The notes beneath the pieces were generated by a model, which was given only the letters and a program-made list of their open reading frames with translations, did no database searches and was not told where the DNA came from. A DNA stretch of 64,000 bases from Streptomyces sp. HNM0574. GTDB taxonomy: Bacteria; Actinomycetota; Actinomycetes; Streptomycetales; Streptomycetaceae. The stretch lies in NCBI RefSeq assembly GCF_012726235.1, contig NZ_JAASAH010000010.1, positions 163,963-227,962 on the forward strand. The letters are read 5' to 3'. Within the stretch, counting starts at the first letter, position 1. Every line of letters starts with the position of its first letter. The translations under genes were made by a program, and so were the position numbers. Below are positions 16,087 to 24,435 of this stretch, one piece after another.

Positions 16087-17037
16087 ATGAGTCCTGGAAC
16101 ACGTCTCACCGCACTCGGCCGCCACCAGCCCGAACGGGTCGTCACCAACGACGACCTGGCGCGCACGGTGGACACCAGTGACGCGTGGATCCGGCAGCGC
16201 ACCGGGATCGTCACCCGCAGGATCGCGGACGCGGAAACCGTGACCGACATGGCCGCCGAGGCAGGGGCCAAGGCCCTGGCCTCGGCCGGTACGGACCCGG
16301 CGGACATCGGGCTGGTCGTGGTCGCCACCTGCACGGAGACCGACCGCTGCCCGTCCGTCGCGGCACGCGTCGCCGGGCGGCTCGGCATCCCCGCCGCCGC
16401 GGCCTTCGACCTCAACAACGCCTGCGCGGGCTTCACCACGGCCCTCGCCACCGCCGACCACTCCGTCCGCGCGGGGGCGGCGCGGCACGCGCTCGTCATC
16501 GGGGTCGACAAGATGTCCGCCATCACCGACTGGAGCGACCGCTCCACCTGCGTGCTGCTCGGGGACGGAGCGGGCGCGGCTGTGCTCAGCGCCTCCGAGG
16601 AGCCCGGCGTCGGCCCCGTCGTCTGGGGTTCGGACCCGACGAAGAGCGACGCCGTACGGATCGGTGACGAGGAGGGCGGCTGGCGGCCCGTCTTCGCGCA
16701 GGAGGGCCAGGCGGTCTACCGCTGGACGACCACCTTCCTCGCGCCGCTCGCGCGGGAGGCGTGCGAGCGGGCCGGCGTCGCGCCCGAGGAGCTCGCCGGG
16801 GTCGTCACGCACCAGGCCAATCTGCGGATCATCGAGGCGGTCACCCGCCAACTCGGCGCCACCCGGGCCGTGGTGGGCCGGGACGTCGTCGAGTCGGGGA
16901 ACACCTCGGCCGCCTCGGTGCCGCTCGCGCTGGCCAAGCTCGTCGAACGGCGGGAGATCCCGGCCGGTGCGCCGGTTCTGCTCTTCGCCTTCGGCGGCGG
17001 CCTGTCCTGGGCCGGGCAGGTCGTCGCCTGTCCGTGA
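16087..17037 (+). CDS. beta-ketoacyl-ACP synthase III paralogue
   Basis: 316 residues, thiolase fold. The complete Cys-His-Asn triad of KAS III is present: Cys in NNACAGFTTAL (about residue 116), His in GVVTHQANLRII (about 242) and Asn in VESGNTSAASVP (about 273). It is a paralogue, not a copy, of the FabH at 18825: it lacks FabH's insert (EFRIGDVSQLPVDADGEV) and has a shorter C-terminus. KAS III enzymes condense an acyl-CoA with malonyl-ACP to start fatty-acid or polyketide chains. It is convergent with the fab operon and shares a terminator with fabF. It could use a different starter unit, or act as an acyltransferase for a secondary metabolite. Confidence 0.88.
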   Translation: MSPGTRLTALGRHQPERVVTNDDLARTVDTSDAWIRQRTGIVTRRIADAETVTDMAAEAGAKALASAGTDPADIGLVVVATCTETDRCPSVAARVAGRLGIPAAAAFDLNNACAGFTTALATADHSVRAGAARHALVIGVDKMSAITDWSDRSTCVLLGDGAGAAVLSASEEPGVGPVVWGSDPTKSDAVRIGDEEGGWRPVFAQEGQAVYRWTTTFLAPLAREACERAGVAPEELAGVVTHQANLRIIEAVTRQLGATRAVVGRDVVESGNTSAASVPLALAKLVERREIPAGAPVLLFAFGGGLSWAGQVVACP

Positions 17038-17050
17038 GCCGAGGGCGGAC

Positions 17051-17096
17051 ACACGCGTGAGGGGCGGCCTCCTGGGAGGCCGCCCCTCACGCGTGT
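17051..17096. terminator. bidirectional terminator between KAS III paralogue and fabF
   Basis: Perfect 21-bp arms (17051-17071 and 17076-17096) with the tetraloop CTGG, followed by TGTTGTT. It lies between convergent genes. Confidence 0.85.
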
Positions 17097-17114
17097 TGTT
17101 GTACGAGCCGGACG

Positions 17115-18377
17115 TCAGACCGTACGGAAGGCCAGGACGACGTTGTGGCCGCCGAAGCCGAAGGAGTTGTTGAGCGCCGCGATCGTGCCCTCGGGCAGCG
17201 CGCGCGGCTTGTCGCGGACGATGTCGGCATCGGCCTCGGGGTCGAGGTTCTCGATGTTGATCGTCGGCGGTGCGGTGCGGTTCCACAGCGCCAGGATCGA
17301 GGCGACGCTCTCGATGCCGCCCGCGCCGCCCAGCAGGTGGCCCGTCATCGACTTCGTGGCGGAGAGCGCCATGTGGTCGACGTCGTCGCCGAAGACCTTG
17401 CGCAGCGCCTTGAGCTCCGCGATGTCTCCCTGCGGGGTGGAGGTGGCGTGCGCGTTGATGTGCTGGATCTGCGCGGCCTCGAGGTCGGTGCCGGCCACGA
17501 GGTTCTCCAGCGCGAGCGCGATGCCGTTGCCGCTGGGCTCGGGCTGCGTGATGTGGTGGCTGTCCGCCGAGACGCCCTGGCCGACGGCCTCGGCGTAGAT
17601 CCGGGCGCCGCGCTTCTTGGCGTGCTCCGCGGACTCCAGCACGATCACGCCCGCGCCCTCGCCGAGCACGAAACCGTTGCGGTCGGTGTCGAACGGGCGG
17701 GACGCACCCTGCGGGTCGTCGTTGTTCTTGGACATCGCCATCATGTTGCCGAAGGCGACCACCGGCAGCGGGTGGATGGCGGCCTCGGTGCCGCCGGCGA
17801 TGACGACGTCGGCGCGGCCGCTGCGGATCATTTCGATCGCGTAGCCGATCGCCTCGGTGCCGGACGCGCAGGCGCTCACCGGGGTGTGCACACCGGCGCG
17901 GGCGTTGACCTCCAGGCCGACGTTCGCGCTGGGGCTGTTGGGCATCAGCATCGGCACGGTGTGCGGGGAGACGCGGCGTACGCCCTTCTCCTTGAGCACG
18001 TCGTACTGGTCGAGCAGCGTCGTGACGCCGCCGATGCCGGAGGCGACGACCGAGCCCAGACGGTCGGGGGACACCGAGGTGTCCTCGCCCGCCTTGGCCG
18101 TGAAGCCCGCGTCCGCCCACGCCTCACGGGCCGCGACCAGCGCGAACTGCGCCGAGCGGTCCAGCTTGCGGGCCTGCGGGCGGGGGATCGTCTCGGTCGG
18201 CTCCACCGCGACACGGGCGGCGATCTGGACGGGGAGCTCGGCGGCCCACTCGTCCTCGAGCCGTGCGACACCGGAGCGCCCGGCGATCAGGCCGTCCCAG
18301 GTCGATGCGCTGTCGCCACCCAGCGGTGTGGTTGCGCCGATACCGGTGACGACCACGGAGTGTTGGGTCGCGTTCAC
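17115..18377 (-). CDS. fabF: beta-ketoacyl-ACP synthase II
   Basis: 420 residues from GTG 18377. It has the catalytic triad of elongating KAS enzymes: Cys in TPVSACASGTEAIG (about residue 171), first His in INAHATSTPQGD (about 311) and second His in KSMTGHLLGGAGG (about 347), plus the C-terminal NNSFGFGGHNVVL. It extends acyl-ACP with malonyl-ACP in fatty-acid synthesis. It is the last gene of the fabD-fabH-acpP-fabF operon, the order known from Streptomyces coelicolor. A large hairpin separates it from acpP, which may set a lower fabF expression level. Confidence 0.95.
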   Translation of the reverse strand: MNATQHSVVVTGIGATTPLGGDSASTWDGLIAGRSGVARLEDEWAAELPVQIAARVAVEPTETIPRPQARKLDRSAQFALVAAREAWADAGFTAKAGEDTSVSPDRLGSVVASGIGGVTTLLDQYDVLKEKGVRRVSPHTVPMLMPNSPSANVGLEVNARAGVHTPVSACASGTEAIGYAIEMIRSGRADVVIAGGTEAAIHPLPVVAFGNMMAMSKNNDDPQGASRPFDTDRNGFVLGEGAGVIVLESAEHAKKRGARIYAEAVGQGVSADSHHITQPEPSGNGIALALENLVAGTDLEAAQIQHINAHATSTPQGDIAELKALRKVFGDDVDHMALSATKSMTGHLLGGAGGIESVASILALWNRTAPPTINIENLDPEADADIVRDKPRALPEGTIAALNNSFGFGGHNVVLAFRTV

Positions 18378-18416
18378 AGGATTCCTGTCTCCACTGGTAG
18401 GGGGTGAACCGTTTGG

Positions 18417-18470
18417 GCCACCCTGCCGGTGCCCCCGGGGACGTCGTCCCGGGGATGCACGCAGGGTGGC
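18417..18470 (-). other. intercistronic hairpin between acpP and fabF
   Basis: Outer arms GCCACCCTGC (18417-18426) and GCAGGGTGGC (18461-18470) enclose a second, slightly bulged GC-rich stem (about 18432-18454, CCCCGGGGACG against CGTCCCGGGG). It lies in the 115-bp gap after the acpP stop and before the fabF start. A partial terminator or mRNA-stabilising processing structure is likely, since acyl carrier protein is needed in large excess over KAS II. Confidence 0.6.
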
Positions 18471-18492
18471 GACAAACGCGTCAACTGATGAT

Positions 18493-18741
18493 TCAGCTCT
18501 GGTGCTTGAGGATGTAGTCGGTCGCGTCGCCGACCGTCTTGAGGTTCTTGACGTCGTCGTCCGGGATCTTCACGTCGAAGCGCTCCTCGGCGGCGACGAC
18601 CACCTCGACCATGGACAGCGAGTCGACGTCCAGGTCGTCGGTGAAGGACTTGCCGAGCTCGACGTCCTCGGTCGGGATGCCGGCGATCTCGTTGACGATG
18701 TCGGCGAGACCGGCGACGATCTCTTCCTGCGTGGCGGCCAT
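18493..18741 (-). CDS. acpP: acyl carrier protein
   Basis: 82 residues, AAGGAGC site upstream. It is a four-helix acidic protein with the phosphopantetheine attachment motif DVDSLSMVE (Ser about residue 41) and helix III KIPDDDVKNLKTVGDATDYI. It carries growing acyl chains as a thioester between FabD, FabH, FabF and the reductases. It is the third gene of the fab operon, 83 bp after fabH, and is followed by a strong hairpin. Its operon position shows it is the primary-metabolism ACP rather than a polyketide ACP. Confidence 0.97.
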   Translation of the reverse strand: MAATQEEIVAGLADIVNEIAGIPTEDVELGKSFTDDLDVDSLSMVEVVVAAEERFDVKIPDDDVKNLKTVGDATDYILKHQS

Positions 18742-18824
18742 TGCGGCGCTCCTTCGGTGTGTTGCGGTGAGGGTGGTTCTGCCGCGCGGCCCCGACCTCT
18801 TTGTCGGAGCTGCGTGGATCTTGA

Positions 18825-19859
18825 CTATGGGAGGGTAACGACCATCGCTGCGTAGACGAGACCCGCCCCGAATCCGATGACGAGCGCGGTGTCGCCGCTC
18901 TTCGCCTCCCCGGTCGCCAGCATCCGCTCCATCGCGAGCGGGATGGAGGCGGCCGAGGTGTTGCCGGTCGTTTCCACGTCACGGGCGACCGCGACGTGCT
19001 CCGGCAGCTTGAGAGTCTTCACCATCGAATCGATGATCCGCATGTTGGCCTGGTGCGGAATGAAGACGTCCAGGTCCTCGGGGGAGACCCCGGCGGCGTC
19101 CAGCGCCTCCTGGGCCACCTTCGCCATCTCGAACACGGCCCAGCGGAAGACCGTCTGGCCCTCCTGGCGGATGGCGGGGAACTTCACCTCGCCGTCCGCG
19201 TCGACCGGCAGCTGCGAGACGTCCCCGATGCGGAACTCGTCCCACGCCACCGTCTGCGAGATGACGTCCGCCTTGTCGCCCTCGGAGCCCCAGACCGACG
19301 GGCCCATCGCGGGCTCCTCGGACGGGCCGACGACGACGGCGCCCGCGCCGTCCCCGAACAGGAAGGCGGTGGAGCGGTCGGTGAGGTCGGTCAGGTCGGA
19401 GAGCCGCTCGGCGCCGACGACCAGGACGTAGGTGGCGCTGCCCTCGGCGATCAGGCCCTTGGCCTGCGTCAGGCCGTAACCGAAGCCGGCGCAGCCCGCG
19501 TTGATGTCGAAGGCGGCGGCCTTGCCCGCACCCATCCGGTCGCTGATCTCGGTCGCGATCGAGGGGGTCTGCTTGAAGTGCGAGACCGTCGAGATGATGA
19601 CCGCGTCCACCTGGTCGGCGGTGATCCCGGCGTCGGCGACGGCCTTGCCCGCCGCCTCCAGGGTCATCTCGGCGAGGGTCTCCTCGGGGCCGGCCCAGTG
19701 CCGCGTCGCGATGCCGGAGCGGGAGCGGATCCACTCGTCGGACGAGTCGATGTGCTTGAGGATCTCCTCGTTCGGCACCACGCGGGTCGGGCGGTAGCCG
19801 CCGACGCCGAGAATCCGCGCGTACGGGGAACCCTTGGGGGGCTTGATCTTCGCTGTCAT
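18825..19859 (-). CDS. fabH: beta-ketoacyl-ACP synthase III (FabH)
   Basis: 344 residues, AAGGAGAG upstream. The triad is complete: Cys in INAGCAGFGYGL (about residue 122), His in FIPHQANMRII (about 267) and Asn in TTGNTSAASIP (about 297). N-terminal ILGVGGYRPTRVVPNEE and SSDEWIRSRSGI are typical of FabH. In Streptomyces this enzyme prefers branched-chain acyl-CoA starters and malonyl-ACP, setting the iso/anteiso fatty-acid profile. It lies 19 bp after fabD in the same operon. Confidence 0.96.
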   Translation of the reverse strand: MTAKIKPPKGSPYARILGVGGYRPTRVVPNEEILKHIDSSDEWIRSRSGIATRHWAGPEETLAEMTLEAAGKAVADAGITADQVDAVIISTVSHFKQTPSIATEISDRMGAGKAAAFDINAGCAGFGYGLTQAKGLIAEGSATYVLVVGAERLSDLTDLTDRSTAFLFGDGAGAVVVGPSEEPAMGPSVWGSEGDKADVISQTVAWDEFRIGDVSQLPVDADGEVKFPAIRQEGQTVFRWAVFEMAKVAQEALDAAGVSPEDLDVFIPHQANMRIIDSMVKTLKLPEHVAVARDVETTGNTSAASIPLAMERMLATGEAKSGDTALVIGFGAGLVYAAMVVTLP

Positions 19860-19878
19860 GCTCGGGCTCTCCTTGGGC

Positions 19879-20811
19879 TCAGGCAGTGGGCGCGTGCTCC
19901 GCGAGGAGCTCGCGGGCCGCGTCCAGGTCGTCGGGGGACTTCACTGCCAGGGTCTTCACGCCCGGCAGGCCGCGCTTGGCCAGCCCGGTGAGGGTGCCGC
20001 CGGGGCAGACCTCGATCATCGCCGTGACGCCCATCTTCCGGAACGTCTCCATGCACAGGTCCCAGCGGACGGGCGCCGAGATCTGGTGCACGAGCCGCCG
20101 CACGACGTCCGCGCCGGAGGCGACCTCGGTGCCGTCCAGGTTGGAGACGTAGGGCACCGAAGGGTCGTTGGCGGTGACGCCTTCGACGGCCTTCTCCATG
20201 ACGGAGACGGCGGGGCTCATGTGCTGCGTGTGGAACGCGCCCGCGACCTTCAGCGGGATCACGCGCGCCTTCTCGGGCTTGTCCTCGGCCAGCGCCGCGA
20301 GCTGCTCGGCGGTGCCGGCCGCGACGATCTGCCCGCCGCCGTTGACGTTCGCGGGGGAGAGGCCGAGCTTCTCCAGGTGTGCGGTGACCTCGTCCGGGTC
20401 GCCGCCGAGGACGGCGGACATGCCGGTCTCGGTGACGGCGGCGGCCTCGGCCATCGCCTTGCCGCGGGTCCGCACCAGCGACATCGCGTCGGCGGGCGAG
20501 AGCACGCCGGCGAGTGCGGCGGCCGCGAGTTCGCCGACGCTGTGGCCGGCGGTGGCGCCGGGCACGCCGTCGGCCTTGACGCCGTCCAGCAGCGCGCTCG
20601 CGGAGACGAGGCTCGAGGCGACGAGCAGGGGCTGGGCCACGGCCGTGTCGCGGATCGCGTCCGCGTCGGCCTCGGTGCCGTAGTGCACCAGGTCCAGGTC
20701 GATGGCGGCCGACCAGGCGGCGAGGCGGTCCGCGACACCGGGGAGGTCGAGCCAGGGCTTCAGGAGGCCAGGCTTCTGAGCGCCTTGGCCGGGAGCGACG
20801 AGTACGAGCAC
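19879..20811 (-). CDS. fabD: malonyl-CoA:ACP transacylase
   Basis: 310 residues from GTG 20811. The oxyanion motif VAPGQGAQKPG is at residues about 5-15 and the active-site serine in ATAGHSVGELAAAAL (about residue 95). The substrate-specificity motif near the catalytic His reads GAFHTQHMSPA, where the FHT pattern is typical of malonyl rather than methylmalonyl selectivity. It moves malonyl from CoA to AcpP, feeding the fab operon and polyketide synthases. It is the first gene of the operon, immediately downstream of the fasR-like gene. Confidence 0.96.
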   Translation of the reverse strand: MLVLVAPGQGAQKPGLLKPWLDLPGVADRLAAWSAAIDLDLVHYGTEADADAIRDTAVAQPLLVASSLVSASALLDGVKADGVPGATAGHSVGELAAAALAGVLSPADAMSLVRTRGKAMAEAAAVTETGMSAVLGGDPDEVTAHLEKLGLSPANVNGGGQIVAAGTAEQLAALAEDKPEKARVIPLKVAGAFHTQHMSPAVSVMEKAVEGVTANDPSVPYVSNLDGTEVASGADVVRRLVHQISAPVRWDLCMETFRKMGVTAMIEVCPGGTLTGLAKRGLPGVKTLAVKSPDDLDAARELLAEHAPTA

Positions 20812-20836
20812 CCTTTCACTCTCTCTTGTGGTCTGT

Positions 20837-20856
20837 GGTCCCCGCCGGTGGGGACC
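20837..20856 (-). promoter_or_regulatory. dyad in the fasR-fabD intergenic gap
   Basis: Perfect arms GGTCCCC (20837-20843) and GGGGACC (20850-20856) around six bases, centred about 35 bp before the fabD start in a 100-bp gap. In Streptomyces coelicolor FasR activates the fab promoter located here, so this is a reasonable candidate site. A weak terminator of fasR is the alternative. Confidence 0.5.
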
Positions 20857-20911
20857 GATACGAAGAACCGTCAGGGGAATTGTGGACCCTCGACAAGGGC
20901 GATGGTCCGGC

Positions 20912-22225
20912 TCAGGGATTGCTGCCGAAGTCCGTGAGGCGCCCCAGGATCAGCGCGATACGCAGCGTGAAGGCGGAACGGACGTCCGACGGCGACCATC
21001 CGGTGACATCCGTCACACGTCGCAGCCGGTAGCGGACGGTGTTGGGGTGCACGAACAGCATCCGGGCCGCGCCCTCCAGGCTGCTGGCCTGTTCCAGGTA
21101 GACGCTGAGCGTCTCCAGCAGCGCCGAACCGGCCTCCTCCAGCGGTCTGTAGATCTCCTCCACCAACAGGTCCCGCGCGGCGGGGTCGCCCGCCATCGCG
21201 CGCTCGGGCAGCAGGTCGTCGGCGAGCACCGGGCGCGGGGCGTCCGGCCAGGCCGCGCAGGCGCGCAGCCCGGCGGCTGCGGCCTGTGCCGAGCCGGTGG
21301 CGGACAGCAGGTCGCCGACGACCGGGCCGGCGACCACGGGGCCCGGCGCGAACGGCCCGATCAGGGACTTCGCCGAGCGCAACGGGTCGTCGCTGCCGCC
21401 CGCGATCACCACGAGACGGTTGCCGAGCACGCCCGTCAGCACCTGGAGCTTGGCGTGCCGGGCCGCGCGGCGGATGGCCTCGACCGTGAGTTCGCTGTCC
21501 CCGTCCGGCGCGGTGCCGAGGATGACCAGGACGTGTTCGGGGGAGTTCCAGCCGAGCGCGGCGGCGCGGGAGACGGCGCCCTCGTCGGCCTCGCCGGAGA
21601 GCACCGCGTTGACGACGAGCGATTCGAGCCGCGCGTCCCAGGCGCCGCGGGCCTCGGCGGCCTGCGCGTACACCTGCGCGGTGGCGAAGGCGATCTCCCG
21701 CGCGTAGACGAGGAGGGCCTCGCGCAGCACGGACTCGTCGCCGGGGGCGGCCACTTCGTCGATCGCGGTCTCGACGACCTCGATCGTGGTGCGCACCATC
21801 TCGACGGTCTGCCGCAGCGTGATGGCGCGGGTCAGCTCGCGCGGAGCCGTGCCGAACACGTCGGTGCTGATGGCCTGCGGGGTCTCCGGGTGCCGGAACC
21901 ACTCGGTGAAGGCCGCGATGCCCGCCTGCGCGACCAGTCCGATCCAGGACCGGTTCTCCGGCGGCATCGCGCGGTACCACGGCAACTGCTCGTCCATGCG
22001 CGCGATCGCGGCGGCGGCGAGCTTGCCCGACGACTGTTCGAGCCGCCGCAGCGTGGCCTTGTGCGGGTGCTCCACGGGCTCCGGGCGCCCGGAACCCGCG
22101 GGTCCGTCCGCGGCGGACGGCTCCCCCTCGGGCGCCGTGCCGCCGCGGGGATCCGCGGGGTACGACGAGGGTCCGGACGGTTCGGAGGGCTGGGCAGACT
22201 CAGCGGGGTCTTGGGGTTCGGGCAC
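20912..22225 (-). CDS. fasR: PucR-type activator of fatty-acid synthesis (FasR-like)
   Basis: 437 residues from GTG 22225. The first 50 residues are Pro/Ser/Glu-rich and disordered. The body (PHKATLRRLEQSSGKLAAAA, then ENRSWIGLVAQAGIAAF) and the middle GGDEF-like region match the FasR group. The C-terminal HTH_30 domain contains ARMLFVHPNTVRYRLRRVTD (about residues 385-405). It sits directly upstream of fabD, as does FasR (SCO2386) in Streptomyces coelicolor, where it activates fabDHPF. The name rests on position and overall similarity. Confidence 0.88.
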   Translation of the reverse strand: MPEPQDPAESAQPSEPSGPSSYPADPRGGTAPEGEPSAADGPAGSGRPEPVEHPHKATLRRLEQSSGKLAAAAIARMDEQLPWYRAMPPENRSWIGLVAQAGIAAFTEWFRHPETPQAISTDVFGTAPRELTRAITLRQTVEMVRTTIEVVETAIDEVAAPGDESVLREALLVYAREIAFATAQVYAQAAEARGAWDARLESLVVNAVLSGEADEGAVSRAAALGWNSPEHVLVILGTAPDGDSELTVEAIRRAARHAKLQVLTGVLGNRLVVIAGGSDDPLRSAKSLIGPFAPGPVVAGPVVGDLLSATGSAQAAAAGLRACAAWPDAPRPVLADDLLPERAMAGDPAARDLLVEEIYRPLEEAGSALLETLSVYLEQASSLEGAARMLFVHPNTVRYRLRRVTDVTGWSPSDVRSAFTLRIALILGRLTDFGSNP

Positions 22226-22323
22226 GGGACAAGCCTGCCTTATCGGGTGGGGTGCGCGGGGCGTGGGGCGGTGCGGGGGCCCGGTGGGCGGCTCCCGCCG
22301 GACGGGAGCGGCCCCGGGCGGAC

Positions 22324-22329
22324 TACGGT
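22324..22329 (+). promoter_or_regulatory. -10 element of a leaderless promoter (pirin gene)
   Basis: TACGGT lies six bases before the ATG at 22336, consistent with transcription starting at the start codon. A GGGGG run lies between them. Confidence 0.55.
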
Positions 22330-22335
22330 GGGGGC

Positions 22336-23010
22336 ATGCTTCAGGTGTGGCGGGAGGCCGGCCGGTACCGGGGCGGCGACAGGGACGCCGGGATCGAGAC
22401 CCGGCACGCGTTCTCGTTCTCCGGTTTCTACGACCCGGACAACGTCGGGTTCGGGCTCCTCGTCGCCTGCAACGAGGAACGTCTCGCTCCGGGTTCCGGA
22501 TTCGGTGAACATCCGCACCGGGACGTCGAGATCGTCACCTGGGTCGTCGAGGGCGAGCTGGAGCACGTCGACTCCACCGGTCAGCGCTGCGTGGTGCGCC
22601 CCGGGGACGTGCAGCGGCTGCGGGCCGGCGGCGGGGTGCGGCACGTGGAGCGCAACGCGGGGGACGGGCCCCTGCGGTTCGTGCAGATGTGGCTGGTGCC
22701 CGGCAGCTTCGGCGGTGACCCGGAGTACGAGGTGGTGCGCGGCATCGCCGACGGCACCCCCTTCGCGCTGCCGGGGACGGAAGCGGTGCTGCACGTACGG
22801 CGGTTGGCGCCGGGTGAGCGCAGCGCCGTTCCGGACGCGGCGTGGGTGTACCTGCACGTGGTGCGCGGTGCGGCGGAGATCGCGGGTGAGCGGCTCACCG
22901 CGGGGGACGCGGCCCGGATCGCGGACGCGCGGGATCTGGAGGTGGCGGCGGCCGAGGGCCCCGCGGAACTCCTGGTGTGGGAGATGCACGCGGAGCCGTC
23001 GTACGGCTGA
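22336..23010 (+). CDS. pirin family protein
   Basis: 224 residues, two tandem cupin domains. The N-terminal cupin carries the metal-binding pattern FGEHPHRDVEIVTW (His residues about 53-57), followed by EGELEHVDSTG and RLRAGGGVRHVERN. These supply the conserved His and Glu ligands of pirins. The C-terminal domain (VLHVRRLAPGERSAVP onward) lacks ligands, as usual. Bacterial pirins have been reported as quercetinases or redox-responsive modulators of enzymes such as pyruvate dehydrogenase and acyl-CoA dehydrogenase. It is divergent from fasR, so a link to acyl-CoA metabolism is possible but inferred. Confidence 0.9.
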   Translation: MLQVWREAGRYRGGDRDAGIETRHAFSFSGFYDPDNVGFGLLVACNEERLAPGSGFGEHPHRDVEIVTWVVEGELEHVDSTGQRCVVRPGDVQRLRAGGGVRHVERNAGDGPLRFVQMWLVPGSFGGDPEYEVVRGIADGTPFALPGTEAVLHVRRLAPGERSAVPDAAWVYLHVVRGAAEIAGERLTAGDAARIADARDLEVAAAEGPAELLVWEMHAEPSYG

Positions 23011-23018
23011 GCCGCGGT

Positions 23019-23837
23019 TCAGGGCGTGCGGAACTCGGCCAGCACCGCGTCCGTGAACGCGGGCCAGACCTCGACGGCCCACGGGCCGAAGTCGCGGTCG
23101 GTGAGTGCCACGCAGGCGAGTTGCGCGTCCGGGTCGACCCACAGGAAGGTGCCGGACTGGCCGAAGTGGCCGAAGGTGCGGGGCGAGGACGAAGTGCCCG
23201 TCCAGTGCGGCGACTTGCCGTCGCGGATCTCGAAACCGAGCCCCCAGTCGTTCGGCGACTGGTTGCCGTAGCCCGGCAGCACGCCCTTCAGGCCCGGGTG
23301 GACGACGGTGGTGGCCTCGTCCAGCGTCGTGCGGTCGACGAGGGTGGGGCGCTGGAGCTCGGCGGCGAAGCGGGCGAGGTCGTCGGCGGTGGAGACGGCG
23401 TCCTTCGCGGGGGAGCCGGGCAGGTCGGTGGACGTCATGCCCAGCGGTTCCAGCACGGCCTCGCGCAGGTACTGGGGGAAGGGGATGTCGGTGACCTCGG
23501 CAAGGTGGTCGCCGAGTGCCTCGAAGCCGGCGTTGGAGTAGATCCGGCGGCTGCCGGGCGCGGCCTGGACGCGGGTGTCGTCGAAGGCGAGCCCGGAGGT
23601 GTGGGCGAGGAGGTGGCGGACGGTCGAGCCGTCCGGGCCCGCGGGCTCGTCGAGTTCGGCCGCGCCCTCCTCCAGGGCGACGAGCGCCGCGTACGCCGCC
23701 AGCGGCTTCGTCACGGAGGCGAGCGGGAAGCGGCGGCCGGTGGGGCCGTACGTCCCGGCGACGCCGCCGTCGGCGCGTACCACGGCCGCCGCCGCGGTCG
23801 GTACCGGCCAGTTCTCGATCATCCGCAGGCTGTTCAT
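23019..23837 (-). CDS. serine hydrolase of the beta-lactamase/esterase class C family
   Basis: 272 residues from ATG 23837. The frame is open much further upstream but overlaps the merR and aldo-keto reductase genes, and a TAGGGT -10 element (complement of 23846-23851) and GGGAG lie just before this ATG. Catalytic motifs are SxxK in PLASVTKPLAAY (about residues 41-52), Tyr-x-Asn in RIYSNAGFEALG, and HFGQSG near residue 230 in place of KTG. It is shorter than typical class C enzymes and lacks a signal peptide, so a cytoplasmic esterase is likelier than an antibiotic-destroying enzyme. Confidence 0.85.
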   Translation of the reverse strand: MNSLRMIENWPVPTAAAAVVRADGGVAGTYGPTGRRFPLASVTKPLAAYAALVALEEGAAELDEPAGPDGSTVRHLLAHTSGLAFDDTRVQAAPGSRRIYSNAGFEALGDHLAEVTDIPFPQYLREAVLEPLGMTSTDLPGSPAKDAVSTADDLARFAAELQRPTLVDRTTLDEATTVVHPGLKGVLPGYGNQSPNDWGLGFEIRDGKSPHWTGTSSSPRTFGHFGQSGTFLWVDPDAQLACVALTDRDFGPWAVEVWPAFTDAVLAEFRTP

Positions 23838-23882
23838 GTCTCCCGACCCTAACGCCGCCGCCGATCCGGTCCCTCTCCGCGC

Positions 23883-23913
23883 TTGCTTGGAGCGCACTCC
23901 AACTCCGTAGCGT
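23883..23913 (+). promoter_or_regulatory. MerR-type promoter with 19-bp spacer and central dyad
   Basis: A -35 of TTGCTT (23883-23888) and a -10 of TAGCGT (23908-23913) are separated by 19 bp, the overlong spacing of MerR-regulated promoters. The perfect dyad TTGGAG-CGCA-CTCCAA (23887-23902) lies in the spacer. The GTG at 23920 is six bases after the -10, so the transcript is probably leaderless and autoregulated. Confidence 0.75.
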
Positions 23914-23919
23914 TCACTT

Positions 23920-24435
23920 GTGACCGTGACGGAGACGGAACCGGGGGCGAGGGTGGGAACGAACGTGATGACCGGGGAGACCGCGGTGGAAGTGCCGCGG
24001 CCGGCGAGCTGCCCGGCGCGGAGACCGGCGCACCCGCGGCCCGAGGGCCGGGACCGGTACACCATCAGCGAGGTGGCCACGTACACCGGGCTGAGCGCGT
24101 ACACCCTCCGCTGGTACGAGCGGATCGGCCTGATGCCGCACGTGGACCGGTCCCACACGGGCCAACGCCGGTTCACCAACCGGGATCTCGACTGGCTGGA
24201 CCTGGTGGCCAAGCTCCGGCTGACCGGCATGCCGGTCGCGGACATGGTGCGGTACGCGGAGCTCGTACGGGCCGGTGACGCGACCGTCGCCGAGCGGCTG
24301 GAGCTGCTGGTGGCGACGCGGCGGGACGTGAGAGCGCGGATCGCCGAACTGCAGGAGACCCTGGCGGTCCTGGATTTCAAGATCGACAAGTATGCGGACG
24401 CCCGCAGGGCGTCGGAAGGGGCACTGAGGACCTGA
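23920..24435 (+). CDS. MerR-family transcriptional regulator
   Basis: 171 residues from GTG 23920. An unusual 45-residue N-terminal extension rich in Pro and Arg is followed by the MerR winged helix: YTISEVATYTGLSAYTLRWY, ERIGLMPHVDRS, RRFTNRDLDWL, then a coiled dimerisation helix (RIAELQETLAVLDFKIDKY). There are no metal-binding cysteines in the C-terminal region, so a redox or organic signal is likelier than a metal. The stop overlaps the start of the aldo-keto reductase (TGATG), and the promoter carries the expected operator. This suggests a self-contained inducible detoxification pair. Confidence 0.92.
   Translation: MTVTETEPGARVGTNVMTGETAVEVPRPASCPARRPAHPRPEGRDRYTISEVATYTGLSAYTLRWYERIGLMPHVDRSHTGQRRFTNRDLDWLDLVAKLRLTGMPVADMVRYAELVRAGDATVAERLELLVATRRDVRARIAELQETLAVLDFKIDKYADARRASEGALRT

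Noticed and set aside
23019..23837. Beta-lactamase conferring antibiotic resistance
   Set aside because: No signal peptide, and HxG instead of KTG at the third motif; an esterase-type relative is more likely.
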